Positions 25,243 to 35,251 of a stretch of 64,000 bases of DNA are shown piece after piece. The stretch spans positions 124,001-188,000 of the forward strand of contig NZ_QFWH01000004.1 of assembly GCF_003149375.1 (NCBI RefSeq), given 5' to 3'. The stretch is from Vampirovibrio chlorellavorus (GTDB lineage: Bacteria; Cyanobacteriota; Vampirovibrionia; Vampirovibrionales; Vampirovibrionaceae). Made by a program: the position numbers and the translations under genes. Position 1 is the first letter of the stretch. Each line of letters begins with the position of its first letter. The notes under the pieces are model-generated. The model made no database searches, was not told the DNA's origin, and worked only from the letters and a program-made list of their open reading frames with translations.

Positions 25243-26217
25243 TTAGGCGTCTACAATCGTACACCAATGGCTGTACTGGGGCAGTTGGTTTTTGACCACT
25301 TTAAAGTACAGATCCTGAATCTGTCGGGTGATGGGGCCGGGCTTGCCGCTGCCCACCGGACGATTATCGATATGCCCAATGGCCGCCACCTGCGCCCCGG
25401 TGCCACAGAAGAAGGCTTCATCGGCATGGTAGAGTTCTGTGCGGTCAATGGTGCGCTCTTCGGTTTCCAGCCCCAGTTCCTGCTTGGCCAGAGTCATAAT
25501 GGTGTGGCGGGTGACCCCTTCCAGAATGTCCTCGGTCTTGCTGGGGGTCAGCAGCTTGCCATCCCGAATCAGGAACAGGTTCATGGCGCTCCCCTCGGAC
25601 ACTGTGCCGTCCCCGGTCAGAAAAATGGCGTCATCGTAGCCCATTTTGCGGGCATCCGTGACCGCCAGCGCCGTGTTCATGTAGGCCCCACCCGCTTTGG
25701 CCCGGGCCGGAATGCTGTTATCCGGGATGCGTCGCCAGTTGGAAACGCAGACGCTCAGGCCCTTTTCCAAATCAAGATACTCGCCCATGGGCTTGGTCCA
25801 CAGGCAAAATTCGGTGCTGGTGTACTCCAGACTGGGGGTGATGCTTTCCCCGCTTTTGTACAAGGTAGGGCGAATGTAAATATCGCTGTCATGCTGGTTT
25901 TTGCGGATCAGATCCAGCGTCAGCTGGCACAGTTCGTCCAGACCCAGTTCGGGGGTCATGTAGAACACCTTGCTATTTTTCAGCAGGCGCTCGTAATGCT
26001 CTTTCATACGAAAAACGGAAATCTGGCGTTTTTCTGGCACCCAGTAGCCACGAATGCCCTCAAACAGGGAAATGCCGTACAGGAAAGCCGGATTACGCAG
26101 ATCCAGTGTGGCGTCTTGAAACGGAACCAGTTTTCCGTGAAAATAAGCGTACTCCAGTTTTTGTTCGCTGATTGGGCTTACTGCCCCGGCGGCGCTGGAT
26201 TTCAATTCGTTCGTCAC
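25243..26217 (-). CDS. ilvE: Branched-chain amino acid aminotransferase
   Basis: The 324-residue PLP enzyme (fold type IV) transfers amino groups between glutamate and Leu, Ile or Val keto acids. Signatures are YAYFHGKLVPFQDATLDLRN at the start, FEGIRGYW, the PLP Lys in ARAKAGGAYMNT, and the late EGSAMNLFLIRDGKLLTP. The start is GTG at 26217. A TATAAT on the minus strand at 26251-26256 is a good -10 candidate; it lies at the start of the divergent gpmI gene. Confidence 0.95.
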   Translation of the reverse strand: MTNELKSSAAGAVSPISEQKLEYAYFHGKLVPFQDATLDLRNPAFLYGISLFEGIRGYWVPEKRQISVFRMKEHYERLLKNSKVFYMTPELGLDELCQLTLDLIRKNQHDSDIYIRPTLYKSGESITPSLEYTSTEFCLWTKPMGEYLDLEKGLSVCVSNWRRIPDNSIPARAKAGGAYMNTALAVTDARKMGYDDAIFLTGDGTVSEGSAMNLFLIRDGKLLTPSKTEDILEGVTRHTIMTLAKQELGLETEERTIDRTELYHADEAFFCGTGAQVAAIGHIDNRPVGSGKPGPITRQIQDLYFKVVKNQLPQYSHWCTIVDA

Positions 26218-26255
26218 TTTTATTACCCGTTTCGTCTGTGCTACCCTACCATTAT

Positions 26256-27815
26256 ATGAAAAAAACCGTTGCGCTTCTGATTTTAGACGGCTGGGGCATC
26301 CGAGAGGAAGTTCCTGGCAACGCCATTAAGCTTGCCGAACCTTCTTATTACGATGGCCTGTTGGCCAAGTACCCCAACATTGCCCTGGATGCTTCTGGGG
26401 AGGCCGTGGGCCTGCCGGACGGGCAAATGGGCAATTCCGAGGTCGGTCACCTGAACATGGGCGCCGGGCGGGTGGTGTATCAGGAAATCACCCGCATTAA
26501 CAAATCCATCCGGGATGGCGATTTTTTTACTAATCCGGTTTTTTTGTCCGCGGTGAATCACGTCAAACACAGCGGCGGTGCCTTGCACCTGATGGGTCTG
26601 GTTAGCGATGGCGGGGTGCATAGCTCGCTAAATCAATTGATGGCTTTGCTGGATTTCTGTAAACAGCAATCTGTAGAAACTGTGAAGGTTCATGCCTTTC
26701 TGGATGGCCGGGATGTGTCTCCCCAAAGTGCCGAAAAATACTTGCAGGAAGTGGAAGCTAAGCTGCTGTCACTCGATTTTCCGCAAATTGCCACCATTAG
26801 TGGCCGCTACTTCGCCATGGATCGGGACAATCGCTGGGAGCGCACCCAAAAAGCCTATGAGAATCTGGTGTCCGCCACTGGTCGTAAGCACCCCTTCAGT
26901 GTGGATTCCCTGCTGTGGAGTTACCGTCAGGAGCGGTTCGATGAGTTTGTAGAGCCTGCCGTTTGTGACTTTACCTATGAGGGCATGAACGATGGCGATG
27001 CCATCCTGTTTTTCAACTTCCGTCCTGATCGGGCCCGGCAGTTGACCCGGGCATTCACCCAGCCTGATTTTACGGGCTTTGATCGCGCCAAAACGCTGCA
27101 AAATCTCTACTTTGGCTGTATGACCCTCTATGATGAAACCTTTCATCTGCCGGTGGCCTACCCCAAGCAAAAGCTGGATAAAATTCTGGCGGAAGTTCTC
27201 AGCGAGCGGGGACTGACCCAGTTCCGCACCGCCGAAACCGAAAAATACGCCCACGTCACCTTCTTTTTTAATGGTGGCTTTGAAAAGCCCTATCCCGGCG
27301 AAGATCGCCACATGGTGCCTTCACCGCAAGTGGCCACTTACGACTTGCAGCCGGAAATGAATGTGTCCATCGTGGCCGACGTAGTGTGCGATGCCTTGGC
27401 CAGCGGGAAGTATGACTTTTTGGTGGTCAATTTCGCCAACCCGGATATGGTGGGCCACACGGGTATTTTACCCGCGGCGGAAGAGGCGGTGAAGGCCATT
27501 GATCACGCCATTCAGCGGGTGGCCGAAGCCGTGTTGAAGCAGGACGGCGTGTTGCTGCTGACAGCGGATCACGGCAACTGTGAAATGATGGTGGATGAAA
27601 ATGGCGGTCCGCACACGGCCCACACCACCAATTTGGTGCCGCTGATTCTCATTTCCAACCGCCCGGAACTGGATCTGGATCGCAGTCGCCAATATAGTTT
27701 AAGCGATATTTCCCCCACCATTCTCAGTTTGATGAATATTCCCCAACCGCCGGAAATGACCGCCCCTTCCATCCTGAAGGTGCATGCCACTTCGGTTTCT
27801 GAAACGGGTCGCTGA
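26256..27815 (+). CDS. gpmI: 2,3-bisphosphoglycerate-independent phosphoglycerate mutase
   Basis: The 519-residue manganese enzyme interconverts 3- and 2-phosphoglycerate. Signatures are ALLILDGWG, the phosphoserine site in MGNSEVGHLNMGAGR, FLDGRDV, GRYFAMDRDNRW and HGNCEMM. ATG 26256 matches the family start although the frame is open 28 codons earlier. No Shine-Dalgarno sequence is seen; TACCCT ends 8 bases before the ATG, so a leaderless message is possible. Only 38 bases separate this start from that of ilvE on the other strand. Confidence 0.96.
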   Translation: MKKTVALLILDGWGIREEVPGNAIKLAEPSYYDGLLAKYPNIALDASGEAVGLPDGQMGNSEVGHLNMGAGRVVYQEITRINKSIRDGDFFTNPVFLSAVNHVKHSGGALHLMGLVSDGGVHSSLNQLMALLDFCKQQSVETVKVHAFLDGRDVSPQSAEKYLQEVEAKLLSLDFPQIATISGRYFAMDRDNRWERTQKAYENLVSATGRKHPFSVDSLLWSYRQERFDEFVEPAVCDFTYEGMNDGDAILFFNFRPDRARQLTRAFTQPDFTGFDRAKTLQNLYFGCMTLYDETFHLPVAYPKQKLDKILAEVLSERGLTQFRTAETEKYAHVTFFFNGGFEKPYPGEDRHMVPSPQVATYDLQPEMNVSIVADVVCDALASGKYDFLVVNFANPDMVGHTGILPAAEEAVKAIDHAIQRVAEAVLKQDGVLLLTADHGNCEMMVDENGGPHTAHTTNLVPLILISNRPELDLDRSRQYSLSDISPTILSLMNIPQPPEMTAPSILKVHATSVSETGR

Positions 27816-27948
27816 AACTGGCTTGGGATAGTGGGTCTGCACCCGCCCATTTGGGTTCTGCTTTGCGCATCTTTGGGAACGTCTGGTGCCCATTACGCCC
27901 ACCGTCAGGACACTGAGAGTGCTATATTAAAACGGCGGGCCTGGCTGG

Positions 27949-30249
27949 TTAGTAGAGTTTGAGGGTGTTGCCCTCATACGCCAGTTGGTAAAACCGTTCT
28001 GACTGCAGGGGAACAGGGCCTAGCAGGCGAGTCCCGCTGCGTTGTGTGATGAGCCGGAGGCCACAGGCATGGGGGCTGGTTGCGTTCAGCTCACTCTGAA
28101 TGGTCAGTAAACAACGCTGATTCTCCAGTAGGTGTAGTTGCTGCCCGGGTTGGTTCAGGAGGCCTTGCAGTTGCCACTGCTTCACTTGCAAAACGCCCCC
28201 GCCGCGAGGAAAGTCATCATATTGCCGGGCGTTTACCTTCGGGGGGATGTTTGCACCGCTAGCGGCGATGAGCCGATCGATGCGAGTCTGTTTGAGGGCG
28301 GTTTTCCAGCTATTACTGCCGGAGGAGGCGTCGCTGTCTGGTTGGGGTAACAATACTAAAGCGTCCAGCTGGGTGATTTGATGGTGCCGAAAGTAATCGC
28401 TCAAGGCACGGGCCTCAAAGTACCCCAGGCTCTCTGGGGCGATTAAAACGTTGGCGTGACTATGGGCCGGTTGAATCAAAACGGCCTCGGTGCGGTAGGA
28501 CAAGGGCAGCAGGGCCAGCCGGGTTTGCTGATTGATCTGCTGGCTTTGCGCCCAGCTGCCTGTTAGAAGGACGCATAGGGGAAGCAGGATGGCCAGCGCC
28601 TTGATCCGCTTGGGCCACTGCGGAGCCTGATGAATCAGCCAAATCAGCCCAAAGAGTGACAGGTACAGGCCTAAAATCTGCCACGGGGCCGGAGAGGCCA
28701 GCATCCACTGGGCCCAGCTTTGCGCTTGCCCCCATTGGGCCAGGCTTAACAAACCGTTCAGAAAGGGCAAGGCCACCCAGCTCAGCAGGCCTCCGAGCGC
28801 AGGTGCGATCAGATTCAGCACGCCTGCGGTAAAGCCCAGCACGGTCAGTGGCGTAACCATCACCAGCGCGGCAATGTTGAGGGGGATGGTATGAATGGGA
28901 AACTGGTTGAAATAGGCCACCGACAGCGGCCACACCCACAATTGGGCCACCAGTGGCACCAGAATAATTCCGGCCAGCCAGCGGGTGATGTAGTAGCCGA
29001 TGGCCTCCTGCAGCGGGGGCACCATGCTCAGCAGGCCGAAGGTGGTGAGTACCGAGAACTGAAAGCCAATGCTGCCAATGCAATCGGGGTTCAGTCCCAC
29101 CAGCAGGGTGCTGGCCACGCAGAGCAGAAACACGGGGCTTAACTCCCTATTGAGCAATTTGAGGGCCAGGGCGATTTCCAGCATGGCCGAAGCCCGCTGG
29201 ATGGAAGGTGGCAGCCCGGTGAGCAGGCTGTAAAACGCCACTGCCCCCATGGCCACCCCAATGCGTACTCGATAAGGCACCTTCAGTAAGCTCATCAGCC
29301 ATAACACCGCCCCGGCGATGATGCCCACGTTCATCCCGGAGGCGGCCAGCAAATGCACCAGCCCGGTCTGAATAAAGGCCTGCTTGACGGCTTTATCCAC
29401 GGGGATGGCCTTGTCACCCAGCACCAGTCCGCCTAAAATTTCGGCTTGAGGGGATGGCAGTTGTTGGGTAAAGGCCTGGGCGATGCTGTCCTTGAAGTGA
29501 TCGGTGATCCGTTGCAGCACAAATGGAGGCTCATTGCGGGTTTCAAAGGCGATCACCCGCAAGGGTTTTTTGAGAATGGCGGTAATGTGGTGGTTTCGCA
29601 AGTAATCCGCCTGATTAAAGGCCCCGGGGATGTGGCTTTCATAGGGGAGGGTCAGTGTTCCACTAATGAGGAGCCGGGTTCCCGCCGCCACCGCTTCGCC
29701 CCGTTCATCGGCGGGCCAGCTGACCTGAATGCGGCCACTGGTTTTTTGGCCGTTCAGGGCGGAAACTTCCAAAACGCCTCGGTGTGGTCCGGTTTGAGAC
29801 AGCAGGGTGCCCATCACCTCGACCCGCTGCAAGGGTGCCAACCGGGAAACATCCTGCGCTGAGGGGGTAAATTGCCGGTACTGGAAGTGTAAACTGCCTG
29901 CCACCAGCGCAATCAGCCACAAATTGAGCTTAACGGCCCAGCCTTGTCCGGTTTGGCCGATGGCGTAACTGGCAATGCCCAAAAAAGCCACACACAGGGA
30001 AAGTCCAATTTCCAGGCGGGCAAAGGCCAGATTGGGTAAGGCATAGGCCAGGGCGTTGCCCGCCAAAAAGAGAATCAGGGCGGGCACCAGAAACCCTTCA
30101 TAGGTGGCCAGCAGCTTTTTAGGCCCTTTTTTTTCGCTGGGAGTAGGGGCTGGTTTCAGCGCTTGGGTCAGGTTCTGGGGAGCCTCGGGGGCGGACGGGT
30201 TCAACGGGACCGCATGGGGCGGTAGGGGGGATTCAACGGTGGGGGCCAT
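27949..30249 (-). CDS. comEC: ComEC/Rec2 DNA-uptake channel with degenerate C-terminal domain
   Basis: The 766-residue membrane protein has the ComEC competence domain: KAFIQTGL-type HLLAASGMNVGIIAGAVLW, GLPPSIQRASAMLE and IGFQFSVLTTFGLL, with about ten membrane helices. In natural transformation ComEC carries single-stranded DNA across the inner membrane. Residues about 585-700 look like the usual C-terminal metallo-beta-lactamase domain (YFEARALSDYFRHHQITQLD), but where HxHxDH metal ligands are expected it reads LVLLPQPDSDASSG, with no His. The proposed nuclease function of that domain is therefore probably absent. The Pro-rich cytoplasmic N-terminus (about 45 residues) is also unusual. PilB and PilC at 33-36 kb could supply the uptake pilus. 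Confidence 0.92.
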   Translation of the reverse strand: MAPTVESPLPPHAVPLNPSAPEAPQNLTQALKPAPTPSEKKGPKKLLATYEGFLVPALILFLAGNALAYALPNLAFARLEIGLSLCVAFLGIASYAIGQTGQGWAVKLNLWLIALVAGSLHFQYRQFTPSAQDVSRLAPLQRVEVMGTLLSQTGPHRGVLEVSALNGQKTSGRIQVSWPADERGEAVAAGTRLLISGTLTLPYESHIPGAFNQADYLRNHHITAILKKPLRVIAFETRNEPPFVLQRITDHFKDSIAQAFTQQLPSPQAEILGGLVLGDKAIPVDKAVKQAFIQTGLVHLLAASGMNVGIIAGAVLWLMSLLKVPYRVRIGVAMGAVAFYSLLTGLPPSIQRASAMLEIALALKLLNRELSPVFLLCVASTLLVGLNPDCIGSIGFQFSVLTTFGLLSMVPPLQEAIGYYITRWLAGIILVPLVAQLWVWPLSVAYFNQFPIHTIPLNIAALVMVTPLTVLGFTAGVLNLIAPALGGLLSWVALPFLNGLLSLAQWGQAQSWAQWMLASPAPWQILGLYLSLFGLIWLIHQAPQWPKRIKALAILLPLCVLLTGSWAQSQQINQQTRLALLPLSYRTEAVLIQPAHSHANVLIAPESLGYFEARALSDYFRHHQITQLDALVLLPQPDSDASSGSNSWKTALKQTRIDRLIAASGANIPPKVNARQYDDFPRGGGVLQVKQWQLQGLLNQPGQQLHLLENQRCLLTIQSELNATSPHACGLRLITQRSGTRLLGPVPLQSERFYQLAYEGNTLKLY

Positions 30250-30330
30250 TGTGGGTTAAAAATTCCTGTGTTGATGGTGGATGAGGTTCCCAGCATTATA
30301 CCCGGCCCAAGCAAGAGGCCCAATAAGGCC

Positions 30331-30358
30331 AAAAGACCCGCCGGTGAGCGGGTCTTTT
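30331..30358 (-). terminator. Terminator of dnaK
   Basis: AAAAGACCCGC and GCGGGTCTTTT form a perfect 11-bp stem with a 6-base loop; the A/T ends allow it to work in both directions. It lies 55 bases beyond the dnaK stop. A second partial copy of the descending arm (ACGGGTCTTTTC) occurs at about 30378-30390. Confidence 0.8.
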
Positions 30359-30412
30359 AGAACGATGCGCCGGTGGACGGGTCTTTTCAAACACGTTCAC
30401 TATGTGCGGCGA

Positions 30413-32260
30413 TTACTTGTTGGCGCCCACCCCTTCATCGGAGGGGCGGAATTCGGCATCAATAATGTCCTCATCCGCAGCACCGGCGGAAGGGCCTGCG
30501 TTGCTTTCGGCTTCGGGGGCCGCACCAGCCTGCTCGTAGGCTTTGGTGGACAGGCTGTACAGCGACTGTTGCAGCACTTCCTGCAGTTGCTTGATCTGAT
30601 CGGTATCATTGCTTTGAATGGCCGCTCTGAGATCATCAATCTGCTTCTGGATGGTGGCTTTTTCGCTGTCCGGGCACTTGTCACCCAGATCTTTCAGCAT
30701 TTTTTCGGCGCTGTGGCACAGGTTATCGGCCTGGTTTTTGGCTTCTACCTGCTGCTTGAACTTCTCGTCCTCGCTGCGGTGAGCCTCGGCTTCTTTCACC
30801 ATTTTCTCAATTTCGTCTTCCTTCAGGTTAGACGTATTGGTAATGGTGATTTTCTGCTCCTTGCCGGTGGCCTGATCCTTGGCCGTCACGTTCAGAATGC
30901 CGTTGGCGTCAATGTCGAAGGTCACTTCGATCTTGGGCACGCCTCGGGGCGCGGGCATAATGCCTTCCAGTCGGAAGTTCCCCAGCGATTTGTTGTCACG
31001 GGCCATGGGGCGTTCGCCTTGCAGTACGTGGACATCCACGCTGCTCTGGTTGTCATCGGCGGTGGAGAAGGTCTCGCTGCGACGTACCGGGATGGTGGTG
31101 TTACGTTCTACCAGCTTGGTCATCACGCCGCCCAGGGTTTCAATCCCCAAGGACAAGGGTGTAACGTCCAGCAGTACGATGTCTTTGACTTCACCGGCCA
31201 ATACACCCGCTTGCACGGCGGCACCGATGGCCACCACTTCATCCGGGTTTACGCCCTGGTGGGGTTCTTTGCCGCCAGTCAGGGATTTAACCAGTTCCTG
31301 CACAGCGGGAATCCGGGTGGAGCCGCCCACAAGTACCACTTCGTCAATTTCGGAAGGGCTCAGTTTGGCGTCTCTGAGGGCTTGTTCCACCGGGCCCCGG
31401 CAACGCTGCACCAGGTCTTTGGTGATGGCGTTGAAGTTGGCTCGGGTCAAGGTCAGTTCTAAGTGCTTGGGGCCATTGGCATCGGCAGTGATGAAGGGCA
31501 GGCTGATGTGCGATTCCAGCAAGGTGGACAGTTCGCACTTGGCTTTTTCTGCGGCTTCTTTCAAGCGTTGCAGGGCCTGTTTGTCGCCTTTCAGGTCCAT
31601 GCCTTCCTGCTTGCGGAACTCTTCAGCCATCCATTCCATCACGGCTTCGTCAAAATCGTCGCCGCCCAGTTTGGTGTCGCCGCTGGTGGATTTCACTTCG
31701 AATACGCCGTCGCCCACTTCCAGAATGGACACGTCGAAGGTGCCACCGCCCAAGTCGAAGACCAGGATTTTTTCGTCGCTTTTCTTGTCCAGACCGTAGG
31801 CCAGAGCGGCCGCGGTGGGCTCGTTGATGATGCGCAGGACTTCCAGACCGGCGATTTTACCGGCGTCTTTGGTGGCCTGACGTTGGCTGTCGTTAAAGTA
31901 GGCGGGAACCGTGATCACGGCCTGAGTTACTTTTTCGCCCAGATATTTGGAGGCGTCATCGGCCAGTTTGCGCAGAATTTGCGCGGAAATTTCCTGCGGG
32001 GTCCAGTCTTTACCATCGATGGCCCATTTTTTATCGGTACCCATGTACCGCTTGTTGGAAGCGATGGTGCGATCCGGGTTGAGTACCGCTTGGCGCTTGG
32101 CCAGCAAGCCTACCAGGCGCTCACCGGTTTTGGAGAAGCCCACAATGGAAGGGGTGGTGCGATTCCCTTCGGCGTTGGCGATAACGGTGGGTTTTCCACC
32201 TTCCATAACGGCCACAACCGAGTTGGTTGTCCCTAAATCAATACCGACGACTTTAGCCAT
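30413..32260 (-). CDS. dnaK: Chaperone protein DnaK (Hsp70)
   Basis: The 615-residue chaperone binds and folds unfolded proteins in an ATP cycle with DnaJ and GrpE. Signatures are [17 protein letters not shown] at the start, [28 protein letters not shown] and the substrate-binding domain with [14 protein letters not shown]. The acidic tail ends [11 protein letters not shown], a common DnaK ending, with a short extension. No dnaJ or grpE is adjacent and no CIRCE element is seen upstream. The J-domain protein at 37.5 kb could be a partner, but this is inference. Confidence 0.97.
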   Translation of the reverse strand: MAKVVGIDLGTTNSVVAVMEGGKPTVIANAEGNRTTPSIVGFSKTGERLVGLLAKRQAVLNPDRTIASNKRYMGTDKKWAIDGKDWTPQEISAQILRKLADDASKYLGEKVTQAVITVPAYFNDSQRQATKDAGKIAGLEVLRIINEPTAAALAYGLDKKSDEKILVFDLGGGTFDVSILEVGDGVFEVKSTSGDTKLGGDDFDEAVMEWMAEEFRKQEGMDLKGDKQALQRLKEAAEKAKCELSTLLESHISLPFITADANGPKHLELTLTRANFNAITKDLVQRCRGPVEQALRDAKLSPSEIDEVVLVGGSTRIPAVQELVKSLTGGKEPHQGVNPDEVVAIGAAVQAGVLAGEVKDIVLLDVTPLSLGIETLGGVMTKLVERNTTIPVRRSETFSTADDNQSSVDVHVLQGERPMARDNKSLGNFRLEGIMPAPRGVPKIEVTFDIDANGILNVTAKDQATGKEQKITITNTSNLKEDEIEKMVKEAEAHRSEDEKFKQQVEAKNQADNLCHSAEKMLKDLGDKCPDSEKATIQKQIDDLRAAIQSNDTDQIKQLQEVLQQSLYSLSTKAYEQAGAAPEAESNAGPSAGAADEDIIDAEFRPSDEGVGANK

Positions 32261-32385
32261 AACAATAAACCTCTTGAATTGACTGATAGGTTGCTACCCA
32301 ACAATTTATCCGAAAAACGGGCAAATTTAAGCATCCTTTAGATTCTTTTAAGAATTGAGAGCCCGCTGCTTAAGGCCTTTTGAGG

Positions 32386-33243
32386 CTATAACGAAACGGC
32401 GATCACCCGATCCAGCCCGGCATAATCCCGGGTGGTCTGAATGTGGGTGTATCCGTGTAGCAAAAAGATCTGGGTGATGTCGGGCCCCATGCCCGCCCCG
32501 CACTCCATCAGGATGTGGCCGTTTGGCTGGAGGTGGGCTTTTCCCTCTACAGCCAGCCTGCGGTAGAAGTAATAGGCATCTTCCGAAACAGGCGGGAATA
32601 GGGCCATATGCGGCTCATGATCCACTACTTCCGGGGTCAGGGTGGATTGCAGATTGCGGTCTATATAAGGTGGATTGGACACGATCAGGTCGAATTGTTC
32701 TGTTCCCACCGGGGTGAATAAATCGCCCGCTGGTAACAGGCGAACCTGTGTATTCAGTCGTTTTTGATTGATACGGGCCACTTGCAGCGCTTCCGGCGAT
32801 ACATCCACGGCGGTGATGGGAACGCTTTGGTCTAATCGGTGGGCCAGACTCAGGGCAATGGTACCGGGGCCGGTGCCCACATCCAATACCCGCTTGCCCG
32901 GCTTTAGCAAGGTCAGGGCTTGTTCCACCAGAAGCTCAGTTTCCGGGCGAGGAATGAGGACATGCGGGTTGACATAGAACTTCTGGCCGTAAAACCAGGC
33001 CTCGTGCAGCAAATACTGAATGGGGATGCGCTTTACGGTGCGCTGGTATAAAAAGTCCTGAAGCTGGGCCCATTCCGATTCGCTGAGGCGCTTATCGCCC
33101 TGCGTGTATAGGGCTTCCGGGCGCATGTTCCACAGGGTCTCCAGTGTCCAGTCGCTTTCCGCCCGGGCTTGTGGCAGGGAAATGCCCAGCCCCAGCAGGC
33201 GGGTTTGGATTTCTTGGTGGGCTTCTGTAAAGGTGGCGGTCAT
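32386..33243 (-). CDS. prmC: Release-factor glutamine methyltransferase
   Basis: The 285-residue enzyme methylates the GGQ glutamine of peptide release factors. Signatures are YLLHEAWFYGQKFYVNP, the SAM motif VLDVGTGPGTIALSLA and the catalytic NPPY in LIVSNPPYIDRN. The frame is open far upstream, overlapping the divergent pilB gene, so ATG 33243 (MTATFTEAH) is chosen on family length. No Shine-Dalgarno sequence is obvious. dnaK follows after 125 bases. Confidence 0.93.
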   Translation of the reverse strand: MTATFTEAHQEIQTRLLGLGISLPQARAESDWTLETLWNMRPEALYTQGDKRLSESEWAQLQDFLYQRTVKRIPIQYLLHEAWFYGQKFYVNPHVLIPRPETELLVEQALTLLKPGKRVLDVGTGPGTIALSLAHRLDQSVPITAVDVSPEALQVARINQKRLNTQVRLLPAGDLFTPVGTEQFDLIVSNPPYIDRNLQSTLTPEVVDHEPHMALFPPVSEDAYYFYRRLAVEGKAHLQPNGHILMECGAGMGPDITQIFLLHGYTHIQTTRDYAGLDRVIAVSL

Positions 33244-33373
33244 CTGAATAAAGGATTTTTCAATAAAAAATTTTGTCGATTCAAGAATTATAAGGAAATG
33301 CCGACATAAACAAAACAGAAGACCGATTGAATGTATTTGGTTTGAATGACTGCTACAGCATGGAGTTTGAGCA

Positions 33374-35248
33374 TTGAGTTCCCCCTTTAAACCGCCGGAA
33401 AACTCAAATCCAGGGCCCAACGCACTTCCGTCAAATCCCGGAAGTGCCACATTGTCATCTGCTCCACCTGTGGCGGTTACCAGTACCGGGCAATCGGTTG
33501 CCCCGGTTTTACCGGCTGTCCCGGGAGTGCGGAAAGGCCCCAAGCGCATTGGGGATGTGTTGATTGAAGAGGGGTTTATCAACCAAAAACAACTGGAGCG
33601 GGCCTTGCAGGAGGGCAAAGCCACCGCAGCCCCCTTGGGCTCTGTCCTGATTAAGCTGGGCTTCATCGATGAAGTTCAATTGGGCAAGGGGCTGGCCAAA
33701 TTGCACGGCCTGCAATACATCGATACCAGCAATATCGAGTTGATTCCTGAGGTGATGAAATTGATTCCTCAGGACTTTATGAAGCGGCATATGATCGTTC
33801 CCCTGCGGGTCAGTCAGGAGTACCGGCGTCTGGAAGTGATCATGGCTCGTCCGGATAACTTGCACGTGCTGGATGAAATTGCCCTGTTGACAGGGTATCG
33901 GCCCATTCCCCGGGTTTCCACCCACAAGGAAATGGTGGCCTTGCTGGATAAATTCTATGGTACCCACACATCTTCAGATGAAGTGCTGGCCCGGCTGGAG
34001 GAGGATTTATCCAACGATAGCACCATGTTCACGGAAACCACCGCCTCCGAGCTGGAAGCGGAGATGGCCGCCGATGACGCCCCCGTGGTGCAGTTGGTGA
34101 ATTCCCTGTTGCTGGAAGCCATTGAATGCGACGCCTCCGACGTGCATATTGAACCCCAGAAGGAGCGGTTGCTGATTCGCTTCCGCATTCATGGCATTTT
34201 GAAGGAAGTGAAATCCATTCCCCGGAAAATGGCCGGGGCGGTCACTTCCCGGATTAAGGTGGCCAGTGGTATGGATATCGCCGAGCGGCGTCGTCCGCAG
34301 GATGGCCGTATGAAAATCAAGGCGGGGAGTCAGGAGATTGATATGCGGGTCAACTCGCTGGCGGTCCAGTTCGGCGAAAAAATCGTGATTCGTCTGCTCA
34401 AACCCAACTCCACCACCGGCGGCCTGGAAAAACTGGGCTTGCCCGCCGAAGAGGTCAAGCGGATCAACAAAATGATCAAATCCCCGCACGGCATCATTCT
34501 GGTCACCGGTCCCACCGGTTCCGGTAAAACCACCACCTTGTATTCCTGCCTGCGGGAAATTAACTCTCCCGAGCTGAACATTACCACCATTGAAGATCCG
34601 ATCGAGTACCCACTGGCGGGTGTGAACCAGACTCAGGTCTCTCACAAGGCCGGGTTGAGCTTTGCCCTGTGCTTGCGGGCCATCCTGCGCCAGGACCCGG
34701 ATGTGGTTATGGTGGGCGAAATCCGGGATGAGGAAACCATGGAAGCTGCCATTCACGCGGCCTTAACCGGTCACCTGGTGTTTAGTACCTTGCACACCAA
34801 CAGTACGGCCAAAACGGTGACCCGCCTGCTGGAAATGGGAGCCCCGTCCTATCTGGTCAGCTCCGCGGTGATTGGTATTTTGGCCCAGCGACTGGTTCGC
34901 CGGAATTGCTCCAAGTGTAAGGTTTCTTATGAGGCCAGCGAGGAAGAATTGCAGATACTGGGTATTAAAAACCCGGATAAGCCCGTGATTTTACAAAAAG
35001 GAACCGGTTGTGACCGTTGTGGCGGCAGTGGCTACCAAGGGCGTATCGGGCTTTATGAAATTATGAACATGAACCGGGAAATCGGTGAATTAATTGAGGC
35101 TCAGGCCTCCACCTTTGTCATTCAGGACGCCGCGGTGAAACATGGCATGCTGACCCTGGCCATGGATGGCAAGCGCAAGATATTCGCCGGGTTAACCACG
35201 GTGGAGGAAGTCACCCGTGTTCTTGGTCTGGATTTGGAGGAGTCATAA
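33374..35248 (+). CDS. pilB: Type IV pilus assembly / type II secretion ATPase (PilB/GspE)
   Basis: The 624-residue hexameric ATPase powers pilus or pseudopilus extension at the inner membrane. A Pro/Ser-rich N-terminus (about 1-55) is followed by the MshEN/T2SSE-N domain (RIGDVLIEEGFINQKQLERA), then the motor: Walker A GPTGSGKTTTLYSCL, Asp box TTIEDPIEY, Walker B DPDVVMVGEIRDEETM and the His box with HTNSTAKTV. A zinc-binding tetracysteine (CSKC, CDRC) lies near the end. The start is TTG 33374, with GGAG about 10 bases upstream. pilC follows after 3 bases. Confidence 0.94.
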   Translation: MSSPFKPPENSNPGPNALPSNPGSATLSSAPPVAVTSTGQSVAPVLPAVPGVRKGPKRIGDVLIEEGFINQKQLERALQEGKATAAPLGSVLIKLGFIDEVQLGKGLAKLHGLQYIDTSNIELIPEVMKLIPQDFMKRHMIVPLRVSQEYRRLEVIMARPDNLHVLDEIALLTGYRPIPRVSTHKEMVALLDKFYGTHTSSDEVLARLEEDLSNDSTMFTETTASELEAEMAADDAPVVQLVNSLLLEAIECDASDVHIEPQKERLLIRFRIHGILKEVKSIPRKMAGAVTSRIKVASGMDIAERRRPQDGRMKIKAGSQEIDMRVNSLAVQFGEKIVIRLLKPNSTTGGLEKLGLPAEEVKRINKMIKSPHGIILVTGPTGSGKTTTLYSCLREINSPELNITTIEDPIEYPLAGVNQTQVSHKAGLSFALCLRAILRQDPDVVMVGEIRDEETMEAAIHAALTGHLVFSTLHTNSTAKTVTRLLEMGAPSYLVSSAVIGILAQRLVRRNCSKCKVSYEASEEELQILGIKNPDKPVILQKGTGCDRCGGSGYQGRIGLYEIMNMNREIGELIEAQASTFVIQDAAVKHGMLTLAMDGKRKIFAGLTTVEEVTRVLGLDLEES

Positions 35249-35251
35249 GGC

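Noticed and set aside
25240-26259. 339-codon plus-strand frame across ilvE
   Set aside because: It is antisense to a clear aminotransferase; length alone is not evidence in this GC-moderate sequence.
30281-32236. Long plus-strand frames across dnaK (393 and 257 codons)
   Set aside because: Antisense open frames opposite dnaK are a well-known artefact of its codon composition; the products are Gly/Phe/Val-rich and unrecognisable.
32261-32385. CIRCE heat-shock operator upstream of dnaK
   Set aside because: No TTAGCACTC/GAGTGCTAA inverted repeat is present in the spacer.
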